From Heliocidaris tuberculata (lineage: Eukaryota > Echinodermata > Echinoidea > Camarodonta > Echinometridae): a stretch of 64,000 bases of DNA. The position numbers were made by a program, and so were the translations under genes. Positions 48,802 through 60,868 of this stretch are shown in pieces. How positions within the stretch are numbered: position 1 is the first letter of the stretch; the number at the start of each line of letters is the position of its first letter. Below the pieces are notes generated by a model, which saw only the letters and a list, made by a program, of their open reading frames with translations, was not told where the DNA came from and did not search any database. The stretch lies in the NCBI GenBank assembly GCA_025618425.1, contig CM046846.1, positions 32,678,309-32,742,308 of the forward strand. Direction: 5' to 3'.

Positions 48802-51800
48802 TTCACCCGCTCTCCATTCTTCTCTCACTCTCACTCCATCTTTCTCTCACCCCCTCTCTCTCACAACCCCCATTCCCTATTGATATGAGTATTACATCCC
48901 TTTTCGTCACATTTACACAGCTCCCGTTCATCACACATTATACACAATAGATCACCATAAAACAAATTAAAAATTCATTTGATTTTCTCAAGATTTTAAT
49001 GCCTTCCTGGAAAATAAATAATATAATAAAATAGAACTTCAAATATTTCCTCCTTACGACATCGAACAATACATGATAAATAACTTCATGACCGTGTTGA
49101 ATTTCAAAACCATCAATCACAAAGCGGGCTAATAATGGATAAAAATTTGCATTACATTTTAAAACTGTATACGTGAACAAATATCTGAAAACTTCAAGAC
49201 TCCAAATATTGTTAAAATATTTGCGTCAACTGAATGAGATAAAGTTCAATTAATATAGGCCTTTATGATTGTATCTTTTTAAAACATTTTACTATATGAA
49301 TACTTAATATGAACAATCGTTCAACAACGACAGAATCACATTTACGTGGAAGGTCATAAAAAACGTGATAAAACTTGTATCAATACGAAGTAAAACACTT
49401 TCCTTATATAGTAGGCTGAGTGGCAAAATATGCGTGAAATTAAAAACAATTTTCCATAAAAGCCCAGTTCTAAGATATAAGTTTGCACGTGCCAATATAA
49501 TGGCTATCATGTTATGCAATATTAAACCAATTCCATAAAAGTGCTTTTTATATCACATGATAATGACTAACATTGGTATCCCTTTTACATTTATTCAGTG
49601 TGTTACGGAAAACAAGAGGATTTTAATTGCAACTTTTATCACAGAAAATATGCCCTCTGGAAATCAGAAAATTGATATGTACTGTTTAAAATTATGAAAT
49701 AGTAAAAAGATAAAAGAAAACGTGAAAAGAACAGGCTTATTTTAATGGCAGTGTTTTTCAATATTCATCATAAAATTGGGCATTTGTAAAACGTTAACAT
49801 CGTCATAAATAAACCTCTACAATATAGAAATATAATTACCACGATTGGGCAACCTAATGTGTAAATTTAGTCACTATTTGTCTAAAACATGTATTGTCTA
49901 TTTAAAAAAAAAATCTATGATGTTTCTCGTTTGAAACCCCAAGTCATTCATGTCATTGTCATTGATAATTTTACACGTGAACATTCACGGTAGAAAAACT
50001 TTAATACAAAGTCTGCCCTCTTGCGGTGTAGAGAAATTATAAAATTGATTACACAGTTGGAAATCTATTCCATTCTTAGGCAGAAATATACATGTACTGG
50101 ATATGAATACAACTGATTTTTTTTGTTGTTATGAACATATATGCTTCGGATTGCTTCCTAACTTTTAAGTGCTCTTATTTCAATACGACTTTGTCTCACT
50201 TTTGACAGCGAGAATTTGTTTTATTTGCGAGTAAGAATTCGAACCCATTTGTCCCCCTTCCAAAATGGGATTTCACCCTTTTCCGAGTTGAATTGGCAGC
50301 CAATTACTTGAAAAGTTGTCAACCAATCTTGGGCATATTTGTTCCTTTCGGCATTATTTAGACGGGCTAAGTTTCTCCTCGGAGCTATATGATTACGTAT
50401 AATTCAATTGGATCTTACAGAAAGGGTGTGGAAGCCTTAAAAAGGCCTGGCTAACCGTCAGATAATCCAGGCATGGTTCAGAACACGGGATGAATCGGTT
50501 CCACATTAGGGTTTTCTTTTTTGATAAGTTCTTTTTTGTAAACAATTGAAGAGGACTTGTTTACAGAAGTAGCGAAAGCAGGAATGCGTTCAGAAAATAG
50601 CGGAGGAGGTACAGTCCCCGTTTCTGCAATAACTACAGACACGTATTTCTGTATCCAGACAGGGTATTTATATTGTTAAAATCAGATCAAACGGAATTTA
50701 TTGGCCATTTCAATTCATCTTCAGTTCAGAAAAGTGTGGAGATTGATTAGGTACATGTACATGTAGGCACTGGATAATTCGGAACATACAGACTTTCCGA
50801 AGGCAATATCATATAGTTACTGCACAGAGGAAAATATATATTTACTTTCCCCTCTGACTGGTGTTCGCCTCAACATTACCAGGTTTGTATGTACTGTAAC
50901 GTTAAGAACATCATCGTAAAAATCCCCATAACACTTTCAATATGTTGTATAACACATTAACGAGTTTCACAGAATATAAATCTTTACATACTCTCTCATA
51001 GCTTAAATGAACTCTTTTACAAATTTGTTTATACTCTATGTGATATACTGAAAATATACACGAAGTGTAAAAAGAAAACATAAAGTGAATACAACTGTGG
51101 CAGTGTAGAGGAGTATATGAACGACAAGCGAACACAAGAGAAAAATCAGGAATAAAATTTAAATTTACGAGATAGGAATACGTATACATGTAAGGCATCA
51201 TTATGGAACTATGTAATTTGGAGAAGAAATGATAACATGAGATTGTTAAGAAAACAGTAAAATACATTATTTTCCTTGGTAATTTGAGTAATTTATGGAG
51301 TGAAAGCAGATAAATGTAATGTCCTATAGTTTCCAAATGGGGAATTGAAAAAAAAAAAATCTAAACAGTTTTGCACCAAAAGAATTAATACTTATTGCAA
51401 AATGTATGCAGAGGTAACGAATGAGTACAGCACAATCAATTTAAATTACATAGTATCATCGTGTAGAGGCCTACAGAACACATTTCATGTACTGGCAACT
51501 GCATGAAATTTAACTTTTTTATAATAATTGAAAAGAATAAACTAGCGCCATTAAGTTACGTAAATTGGGAAAATTCTAACATGTCCTTTGACTCCTTTCC
51601 ATGTTACGGTACGCTCCATATCTCTTATCGCATATCGTGCAGTGGTGAAATGCATTTTATTTTCTATTTTTTTAATCTCAAAGTAAGCGGAAACCAGGGA
51701 AAGTCAAATTCATAAATCTTGATATTTTTCCTCCTTTTAATAGCAGGGATATAAACCAGATTCCACCGAAATTACAGCAGAGTAACCTATTTTATTTCGA

Positions 51801-52481
51801 AAGTGAAGAACCGTCTTGGAAAATAAATAGTCATGCAGTCTGTAATACCGTTTGAAATGGGGCTATCATTTTGCAATTCCACTCTTGGTCGCTAGGAGTA
51901 CACAGGGTAAGTGGATTGGATTCGGACAGAGCATGGCTTTGTACTCGTTCAAAGTCATTTATCTGCTGCAACGCAAACCCAGACGCTTGCTCAGTCGCAG
52001 ATGCTTAAATTGGCAACACACATACAGAGGCTCAGACCCATTAGGCAAATTACCCTCACTGAATTCATTTCCGGTAGTCAAATCGCTCTAACGACACAAC
52101 AATGGTTGAATGCAATTTCCTGCGTGGTCTCAAATTAAAATAAATGATTTTTCTTTTCCGTTTGTAGAGGGAGGGAGTGAAAAAAGAGGGGTGAAGGCGG
52201 CAAATAACGGGTACTATGGTAGGGATTGAAAACAACAAAAATAGTTAATGCATGAATTAAATCGCCACGCAATTTCTTTATGATATATTTCCTGTGCATG
52301 GCGGCACATTAATCAGTTTGTTTGTTCATTAACAAAAAACAGGAAGGCGTCGATTTAAAAAAAATGGCGACAGATAAACTGATAAGCAAGAACATTTATT
52401 TCACATGCTTGAAACACAGCACAGCGAACGTGTGCATGAAATATATCTTGATTTTTAATTGATTATTAATTACCACAACTA

Positions 52482-52526
<45 letters not shown>

Positions 52527-55500
52527 GAGGGAGTGCGTAAAATAGAATTACGAGTACATCCCCCTTTTTCATATGATATGCAATGAGCCAATGACGGTTT
52601 ACATTCTTCGAAAGAAGAGAAAGCTACAAGTCTAAGAAACCATTGCAACGAAATGGTTTTACTTTCTTAAGCGAGGATCAGCATATTATACTGCAAAGAT
52701 TATTTCTTTGACTGAGATTAAAATTCGCCGCCATTTTGTGGTTGATGAGGATAAAGATTAGGATTGAGGAGAGAGATGGATAAGGATGATGAGACTATAA
52801 CATGAGAGGCTGAAAGTGTTCCGCAGGGTTTACCAAGCGGAGCAGAATCCAAGGCTTAATGCTTAATTGCTTCCCTGCGCGGTATTTTAATCGATAACGT
52901 AATCTGTTTGTCAATACCGTTGCTTTTTAATTTCCGTTCTGCTTCTTTTCGCTATTGTTTATGGCTTGAAGCCACTCCTATCCTCTTCTTTGCAACCCTT
53001 AGAAATGGGCACTGGCTATAGTTGGTAGGATCCGATGCATGTATCCCAACAAATATAACGTATTCCCGATGCAGATTTGATAATCAATATTTCAAACTAC
53101 CTCTGCTGCCTATCTGACAGTATTCACCGGGATATTGTTGATCAGATATCGGGTCAATTTCAGCCATACAATTGCGTTTGGTGTGTCATATTCTTAATGA
53201 TAAAATAGGTTATAATTATTCTTTTGGGGGTAGAACCGTGGGAGATTAAAAAACAAAATGTTAGCACACTTTCCTTGTGAGGACGTGCACTGTAGAGTTC
53301 GAAAACCTTTATTCCGTGCCACCAACCTAAAAAAATGAATAAAAAGTCAGTAATAATCACGAATAACATTGCCTGAGGATGATCGACATTTCAATTTTTT
53401 CAGCTTTCTTCAACCCTGCATAATGATCGCAAAAAGCGAGAGAGAAAGCTGTGTTTTTCTTGGCTTTTCACTTCACGACCCAACAAGACCAAGTTATTTT
53501 CATTTGGCAGAGCGGATACGAAGCAAGGTTCCAACATCGAATTATGACGAACAATACATTTCAGGAAAGATTTTCCTTTTATTATTCCCCCTCTCTCTTT
53601 TTCTTTTTCTCTTCTTCCCTATGTTTGGATTTGTTAGCCTACTACATCAACAAACAAGAACGTTTTGTAGGTAAACATTCGCTTCCAAAAAGCATTCCCA
53701 ATTATGGCGAGCCAATTTTTGCCTTCAATGGACAGTTGTCTGAAAGCCGAGAACATATCACAAAGCAGTTGTTACGGGACACACACAAAAGAAATGTAGA
53801 TCATAGGATCAACCATTTTATTACGGAAAAAAAAAGGATTTAAAAAGAATTTTATCCCCAATCTTGCCGTTGAAAAGATGAAAGAGAAAAATGACCATCT
53901 GATCATATTGTCCCGTATTTTGTGCAAAGTAAATATGGACTGAACCAACGAAATATGTATGTTCTCACGGTGTGAATCAAACAAACTATTTTTAATCATT
54001 TTAATTAACCAAATCACAACCGTAATGGGGGTCAAAAATCTTTGTGATTAGAATAACGTGGTACTTTTGTAATATCATTGAAATCAGGACGCATGGAGGG
54101 GGTGGGGGAGAGGGGAATTTAAGCTAATACACATAACACTAAGTGAAAAGTTTAAGTACTATGATGATTTATCAACTTGAAAATTTGGAAGTTTGGATAA
54201 ATTCTGTGTATGAACTGTAAACTACTGTGATCAACACGGTACACCATGTGTTACCCGACACCTAGGAAGAAATAGAAGTAGTTTACTATAATCAGGCCAT
54301 TGATACTATCCGTAAAATATATAGGCCTCCGTGTAAATCAACTATGACAGGCTCATGAAGATAATACTATTCATTGAACATCTGATGAAAACACGAGTAC
54401 TTAAGTTGTTATCATTCAACTTGAAGATGGTGTGAAAAAGCTATTTCATTTTCACAAATTATATCCCATCTACTACGGTATAATTATCAATGAAGTATTA
54501 CACCTCCCGCAAATAGTACATACGGGTCTTCGAGTGGGAAACTAGTGCGCGATAGAGGTAATGAACTTGCGCACACGGTATTGAGTTAGTCCCACTCCCC
54601 TCCGGCTGGCAATGCGGCGAAGTGCATTGTGGCAGAGCGGCAAGTCGAGTACGGTCTCCTGCGCTTCCCACAATATACAAGCCGTGCCCTGGTTCGTAAT
54701 TATTTCTGGTGCAATGATTATATTGCTTGTTATTGTAGGAGTAATGCACACACAAAGAACCAAATCGGCGACGGAGCCCCTGCCCAAAGAGCGAGGAATA
54801 AGAGTTTTCAAAAGACCTGCGGAATTCTGGTTGAATGGTGAGCAAAAGGAGAAGGGAAATGGTTTATTCATTGGAGCAACGTTCCGGTGGTTTTAAAAGT
54901 TGAAAAAAGAAGGGGCCAACAAAAAAAAACAAAAAAACAAAAAAATGGGAAAGGAAGGGGAGTTGGTTGTGATTGTGGTAGTTGCAATCAACATATAATA
55001 TATAGACCTTGATGTAGTTATTTCTAAATGAAAGCACACGTGCTTTATCAAAAAATGAATATCAAAAAATTGCATTTACTGCATGTTCCACTAGCCCCAA
55101 ATAAGATTTGTTCTATTTTGTTTTGTTTGTTTTTATTTTAATTTAAATGTACAAAAGCTAGCTGACGGATTGTTCCTTTATTATAGAACGTTTATTATTT
55201 AAAGAAGAATGTAGACCGTGATAAGTTTGTGCATCTGCATCTGGACTATAGGTAGGACCGCGTTTAGTTCCTGGCTATTAGGACAACTTGATTACTGAGT
55301 GAAAACGAAAATTACCCTTCCAAACTGTCCACAAAGATGTCAAATTGTCGACAAAAGCTTGAATTATACAGCTAGAATAATGCTGCCAATTGCAGCTTAA
55401 TGTTAAAAGGAAGCCATTCTTACAAGTTGGCTTGGTTTGGTCCTACTTGAAGGCAAGTAGCAAATAAACCTAGCCTACTTGAAAGGCTGATTGAAATGGG

Positions 55501-57849
55501 TTTGCTTGCATGCCGAGTGGAAGCTGCGACGGGGCTTTAGTTCTATACCGGAAAAAGAGTGGTAAAAAGGCAGGCACCTGGAACAATAGGGCTTCGGAGG
55601 TCTAAAGGTGTGCCAATCTATGCTTGAATAGAGGCGGGGAGGAAGCCTAAATTGAATAGAGGGAGGGAGGGAGAGAGAGAAGAAAAGCGATGTGTGCTTG
55701 CTAAGCGTTGCAGGCCATCCGGAGACTATGGCCAAGCGAAGGCCAACTTAGCGGTGTGTTGAGTTGGAAAGCACGGAGGCGAGTACAATCGTAAACAGGG
55801 GTCAACAGAACTTGGGCTAGCTCGCTCAGCAAATGCGCAAATTTGGGTAAATTGTAAAAATCAGAGGCGAAATTGTTCAAGGTGGTAATAGTCTTTAAAG
55901 CGAGTTAAAGATGAGAAGCATAGAGGGAGGAATGAGTTTGTGTTGCTTGATAAAAAAAAATGGCGGTAATACCAGACTAGAGCGCGGGGAGAATGAAGAA
56001 GCACTTGTGGGTGTACAAAGAGAAGCCTGATGAAATGTGATTGGTTTGTCAACTTTTTCCTCTTCTCTCTGCTTTAAAAAAAAAGTTGAATCAAGAAGAG
56101 AGAGAAAGAGAGAGTATAGAGAATTAAGATGAACTCTCTCTGACTCCTCCCCCCCCCCCCCAACCCACCTCTCTTACCCCCGATTTCGGAAAGGGAGCCA
56201 GTAGCCACATTACGTAAGCTCCCCTGCCAAGACGGCGTCTATTAAAATCCACCACGGTTTCATTTTTGGAAATTGTATACCACATCATGCATCTTGTGTG
56301 CAGACAGAGTCAGCTATTTCAATTAGACGTTGGACTGAACAGAACGTTGAACTGAACAAACCACCTCATATTATAATGACCGTGTCTAACGTCAAACCAA
56401 GTCTGAAAATATAAAGGTATTACATATTTTACATAGCTATCATTTTTCTTGAAATTTTTTCAGGAGTGTTGTTGAATCCAATGTGTAAATAATTAAACTA
56501 CTTCACAACCATGTAAATATGTTAAAATGTCATCTTTAAATTTGCCACACCACATGGATAGTAAATGTACATTACCAGATTCGGTAAGCAGCCTTTGAAC
56601 ATTCACATAGTTGAATTTCAGATATTTTAATTTTTTAAACAACGTTGGGTTTCGTATCATTCTACAAGTTAAATGTGTTTTTTTTTCCACATCTCGAATT
56701 CAATCTACTGTATTCTCAACAGTCTACACACAACTAAGCATACATGCCATTTCCGTTGGTTATCATTCCAAATGAGAAAGATATGAGACAATAGGTTACC
56801 CAGTCCCGAATGCCTAAGGTTTATGCGTGGTGGAAAGGACCTTGTTTACTCTTCAGACCCTGACCAAACACTCTACGACCCCTCTAACAATATGGAGCCC
56901 CAAACTCGTCCAATAGACAAAATATCTTTCCTCCAAAAGCGTTACCAGTTTTATGTACACAGCACACAAGGCGAAGAGGGTAGCGAGTCTGTGTGATCTC
57001 CGGAAAGAGTGGGGGGGGGGGGGGGGGGAACCCCGCCATCTTTTATTTTTCACGCATCGAGCGAAGGCTATAATATCGCGCGAGAGAAGTGCGATTAGAG
57101 ATAAGAAGCGTACGCACTGTACTGGGCAAGGAAGGAAGGAGTAAACAGGACATTGCAGGAGATAGGGCTTCTTCGCTATCTGTTCTACCCATTTGTCTAA
57201 CCGTAGCCTCGAGCGAGCTAGCGAGACTCCTACGATGTTCATAAATATTAATAGGCCATCACGGGTACTATGCTATCTCGTGTGAAATTGAACACATCGT
57301 GTCAAGGGACACTTGCATAACGTTACCATATACTGTACATGCGTTGCCTCTGCACTTTGGTCCGTAAAAATGAATCATTTAGGGCCTATTAGTAAGTCTT
57401 TGGACAACCTTCTTTTCAGAATATTGGGACATTTCATTATCTTCTTTACTTTGATGCCTTACAAGGTAAACCACAAAAATATATTTACTCCCAACTAATG
57501 ATGTCGTGTACATCATGTATTACAATATTCATTGGATCACTAGAACGAAATAATACCTGTTTTTCTGAGTGACTTCTGAGATATACACAATACATTATGC
57601 AAATGTACATCAAATGATCAATAGGTTAAATAGAGATGTGACAAAATACAGGTACATATTCTGACTACAACTTTCAGAAGAACATCTTTTCTTCCGGAAG
57701 TTTGGTCGATACCATCTTAGTAGTAATCACTGTTCTCGTAAATCAATAGAAACAAAAAAATGTACAAACGTGTTTTCCTCTTTTCTTTTAAATTATTTTT
57801 GTATTTGAAGCTCTATAATAAATTTAAACATTTAGCACACTACATGTAT
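48692..57849. other. Intergenic, repeat-poor; no gene seen
   Basis: The longest stretch with few mobile-element signatures. It holds CT and GA microsatellites (about 48776-48801, 52485-52522), a C run near 56149-56161 and a G run (57011-57028). Segments at about 50200-50480 and 52240-52960 are free of obvious repeats and contain homeodomain-type TAAT words. No exon was recognised on either strand. Confidence 0.4.
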
Positions 57850-58542
57850 AACAAAATTTTCAGTGTATATTTGTAGTGGCTTATTTATGTCTTAATTGCA
57901 CCTATTTCGAGATACATGTACATCCCACCTCCTCACTATAATGTTGTTGGACAACATACTGTCTGGCTGCCAGGACTGTGATTACTTATGTTCCTGGTCA
58001 GACCAACTTACAATGGTTGGGACTGCACAGAATACAAAATACCATCATGAAGGACTCCTGCAGAATGTCTTCAAGCCACTTGAAGAACATCTTCCGGCAA
58101 GCTTCATGAAGCCAGGCCCAGAGGCACTCTTGTCTACTACTACTACCCCTTGATGAAGCCTCGCCTCTCCTGCCACCCTTACCTCACTGGAACCGTTCTG
58201 TGGTCAATATTGACCCTATCAAGCCACATCTCACTGATGTGAAGAGAGATCATGGGTGACCTTTCATCGTCCTGAGCTGCACTCCTCCGAACACTGTTCC
58301 TGTTCCAACGGTACCAAGGTCGATTCCGTAGCTCTCCTGGATCATGCAGGTTTCCAACAGTAGAAGTAGTCCACGAAGACCATGACATCAGTATAATATC
58401 CACAAGATACGAAGTGAGGATCATCCATAATGTAGACTGCACAAATCTTGTGCAGGACGCACTGTTCTCAATTTTAACTGTCATCTTGACGAAAACAAAC
58501 ATGTGGCTAACTCTTTGACAGCGATTGAGGTGTTGCTTATTC
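57850..58542 (-). other. Probable 3' untranslated and downstream region of Sprouty
   Basis: This stretch follows the Sprouty stop codon on the minus strand. It is less AT-rich and less repetitive than the surrounding DNA, as expected of transcribed UTR. Open frames here (for example 58179-58565 on minus and 57896-58153 on plus) match no family I know and are taken as chance. I found no AATAAA on the minus strand close to the stop; the nearest I noticed is near 57042-57047, so the 3' end is not fixed. Confidence 0.4.
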
Positions 58543-59367
58543 TCATAAGGCGTCGTACGCTTCACCGTTCTCCCATCTGCTGCACTGACATCCTTGTCTT
58601 CCCTGAGAATGGCATTGTCTGTAGGCTTCGAGTGCTCCTCGCCCAGGTAGGTAGCAACATAAACAAGGCAAGCATAAGGACAAGAGACTCAAGCAAGTCC
58701 ATCTAGCACAGCGTTGATGAGGCCTACACGAGCATGGATCATCCGTACAGTAGGCGTATTCTGTGTCCGATTCTCTTGCACAATGGTAAAATAGGCTTTT
58801 CACGCATGTCATGCAGGTACAGCAGTTCAGAACACACTCCGGCGAGCATTCGCACCTGCCGTTGCAACACCAAGTACTTGGTAGCCTATTGCTGTTTTTG
58901 CACTTCTCACATCGACAGTAACCACACTGGGGGCAAGGAAACGGATCCTTACTTAGTTTTTCGTCTCCTTTCCCATGAAGCTCACCACCATGCGTTGGCG
59001 TCGTCGGTGACGATTGTTCACTTTTACTTTTCGGTTTCTCGTCCGGATTTGATTTCACAACTCTGAGTACTTTTGCTTTACCTTTGGTGTCCCTGATCAC
59101 AATGAGATCACTCCTTGGATGGCCCTCATCACCAGAATTCTCTGCTGATCTTGAATCCGGTGATTCGTTATTGTTCCTACCATTCAATCTGTCATTGTTG
59201 GTGTCCACGTAATCATTAGGTCGTGCCTCGTCTCCTGTAGCTGTCCTGAGAGCGAGGAGGTTGCGGTTACGCCAGCCTGGTGGTAGCAGGATGGGGCGTG
59301 ATCCTGGCGGCGAGCCGTGTACAGACGTGGGCTGCCGTACTACCAAATCTCCACCATCTTGGGCCAT
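58543..59367 (-). CDS. SPRY: Sprouty-family receptor tyrosine kinase signalling inhibitor (274 aa)
   Basis: Sprouty proteins are membrane-associated feedback inhibitors of FGF/EGF receptor Ras-MAPK signalling. The C-terminal half (about residues 145-262) is a Sprouty domain with 27 cysteines. Family signatures are visible: CPQCGYCRCEKC (145-156), LPSTWCC (162-168), CVKSLFYHC (188-196), DDPCSC (209-214), CARW (220-223), LPCLCCYLP (233-241) and GCQC (259-262). Palmitoylation of this region is known for the family, not shown here. No N-terminal EVH1 domain is present, which argues against Spred. Tyr53 in NDYVD sits where vertebrate Spry2 has Tyr55 in NEYTE. Residues 70-125 are rich in Ser, Asp and Lys, like the family's serine-rich linker. 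The ATG at 59365-59367 was chosen because it is the first in-frame ATG of the exon, sits in a strong CC-ATG-G context and places Tyr53 correctly. The frame stays open to the splice site, so a coding upstream exon is not excluded. As in vertebrate Sprouty genes, the domain lies in one exon. The gene stands alone in the window. Family assignment is near certain; orthology to a particular paralogue is not. Confidence 0.96.
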   Translation of the reverse strand: MAQDGGDLVVRQPTSVHGSPPGSRPILLPPGWRNRNLLALRTATGDEARPNDYVDTNNDRLNGRNNNESPDSRSAENSGDEGHPRSDLIVIRDTKGKAKVLRVVKSNPDEKPKSKSEQSSPTTPTHGGELHGKGDEKLSKDPFPCPQCGYCRCEKCKNSNRLPSTWCCNGRCECSPECVLNCCTCMTCVKSLFYHCARESDTEYAYCTDDPCSCRPHQRCARWTCLSLLSLCLPCLCCYLPGRGALEAYRQCHSQGRQGCQCSRWENGEAYDAL

Positions 59368-59398
59368 GGATGTAACGTGTGGCAACCCAGTACGCCAT
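59267..59398 (-). other. Upstream ORF (43 codons) overlapping the Sprouty start
   Basis: Five nucleotides into the exon defined by the acceptor at 59404-59406 lies an ATG (59396-59398) with G at +4 but T at -3, a middling context. Its frame is shifted by one relative to Sprouty and runs 43 codons to a TAA at 59267-59269, overlapping the first ~100 nt of the Sprouty CDS. If the exon is used as proposed, ribosomes would have to leak past this ATG to make Sprouty. The peptide has no recognisable domain, and a protein function is not claimed. Confidence 0.45.
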
Positions 59399-59403
59399 AA
59401 ACT

Positions 59404-59430
59404 CTGTAGAGAAAGGAGAAAGACAAAGGT
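59404..59430 (-). other. 3' splice site upstream of the Sprouty coding exon
   Basis: Read on the minus strand, a pyrimidine-rich tract (TTTGTCTTTCTCC, then TTTCTC) runs into TACAG, ending at 59404. The exon then starts at 59403 and reaches the Sprouty ATG after 36 nt. This is a textbook acceptor, and it implies at least one upstream exon at higher coordinates. No matching donor could be chosen with confidence inside the window. Confidence 0.75.
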
Positions 59431-60868
59431 TTTCAGGTTGATACAGACTTACACACCTGATGGTCACTTTATAACAATACAGGCTTCCTACATACAATGG
59501 GGGTATTTGAAGTAAGATGATATATGACAAACAACGTTGTGTACATGTTGATGAAGAGCATGTTGTTTTTCCTCATCACAGGCAAGTTCCCTTTAAAATA
59601 TAGGCCTCCCATCCATGCTCAATTTTTAAAGACAGCATATGATCGACCTTATTCCATCGCCTAGCCCATGAATAGGGACATTGTATAAAGCATTTTTATA
59701 GCATCCACGCATACATGTTGTTGTGAGCGCCGCCATCATTCTTCTCGCATTCTTCTTCGCGTTCCTCTAGGAAAAATTCCTGAGATTCCGGGGATTAGTG
59801 AGCGATAAGTGTTTGGTCAACAAGCCAAGATGACCAATGGCCTTCCCCGGGAACTAAACGCAGAGACAGAGGACAAGCTAAGGGAAATAGGAAATGGCGG
59901 GACAGAAAAAAAAAAATTGAGGTACAACAAGAGATCAAGGCCACGTGCCCCTGAGAGTTTGCTGGGACCGTGGTGGAACTGAACTAAGCATTGTAACATA
60001 CTTTCTAGGAGATAATCAGACACAGTTTGCAGAAAATCTTCAGCAATAAAACAAGTCCTTGTGTCTGCTGCAGTGATACAAAAAACTGATTGAAAATTCA
60101 AATCAACTTTTCAAAATGAGATCCAAACTAAAACGACCGTCTACCACTCTCTTACGAATCCGAACCTACTTTTGATTCAACCAAACCAAGCCTTACAAAT
60201 CAAGCAACCATTTTAACGTTTTGCGATGCGAAACGAACTCACATTTTACACCTGGTGTTCTGGATACATTTGATTATTGTAAATTGTAAAGAAGCAATAA
60301 GGTAATAAGCTACATTGCTACAAATGTTCTTTTAGAAGTCAGTCTGAATGAACATTGGAACTTCCTCTACTAAAATGGCAAATCGCCAAAACACAATCAA
60401 ATAAAAACCTCATGTGGATGCATGGGCAAATGGGCACGTAACTTTGCAAGTAAATATCATAGAAAAATAAAACGAGTCCACCATCATTGGCAAGAAAAGA
60501 CTGACGGCATGTCTACTCATATCCCCATGTACAGTATAATATCCCTAAAACGACTCCACGAACATTTGGCTATTCGCTTATCACTGGAATAAGCGAGGCG
60601 TTTGTTATGAACCTCTGCACAAAGAAACGCGAAAAACAGATTAGGTAAAAAAGAGCTCGTTTTGGTCCGGAAAGGGACGATTTATTACTGATGTGCTTGC
60701 TCGCTCGCTTGCAATGCCCGAGGCGAGTGTTCGTGTGATAAACGTCGATCATATTACATGTATGACTTGAAAACACGCAAACCCGGTCTTCCAGAGTTCA
60801 AACTAAACATACATGTGTGTATGAGGGAAACCGTAAATATTTCCTCTTTCTCATGCTGCTTGCTCTGT
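59431..60868. other. Presumed Sprouty 5' intron, distal part; no gene seen
   Basis: Mixed-composition sequence upstream of the Sprouty acceptor. No exon, RNA gene or clear mobile element was recognised. If the acceptor is real this is intronic, and any regulatory elements of the gene could lie here. Confidence 0.4.

Noticed and set aside
54500..54870. Possible degenerate tRNA or tRNA-derived SINE (TGGCAGAGCGG A-box-like word near 54630)
   Set aside because: The B-box-like GGTTCGTAATT is poor, no acceptor pairing was found and the shared SINE tail is absent.
56853..57242. 129-codon minus-strand frame with a Leu-rich stretch
   Set aside because: It is interrupted by a poly-Pro run that is simply the 18-nt G homopolymer; no family resemblance.
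57896..58153. 85-codon plus-strand frame antisense to the Sprouty 3' side
   Set aside because: No family resemblance and lies opposite the presumed 3' UTR; kept out as chance.
58179..58565. 128-codon minus-strand frame overlapping the Sprouty stop
   Set aside because: It is out of frame with Sprouty, overlaps its 3' end and has no recognisable domain; better explained as 3' UTR.
59368..59385. Longer Sprouty reading starting six codons upstream of the chosen ATG
   Set aside because: The upstream codon is TTG, an unlikely initiator in animals; the next in-frame ATG has a strong context and places the conserved tyrosine correctly.
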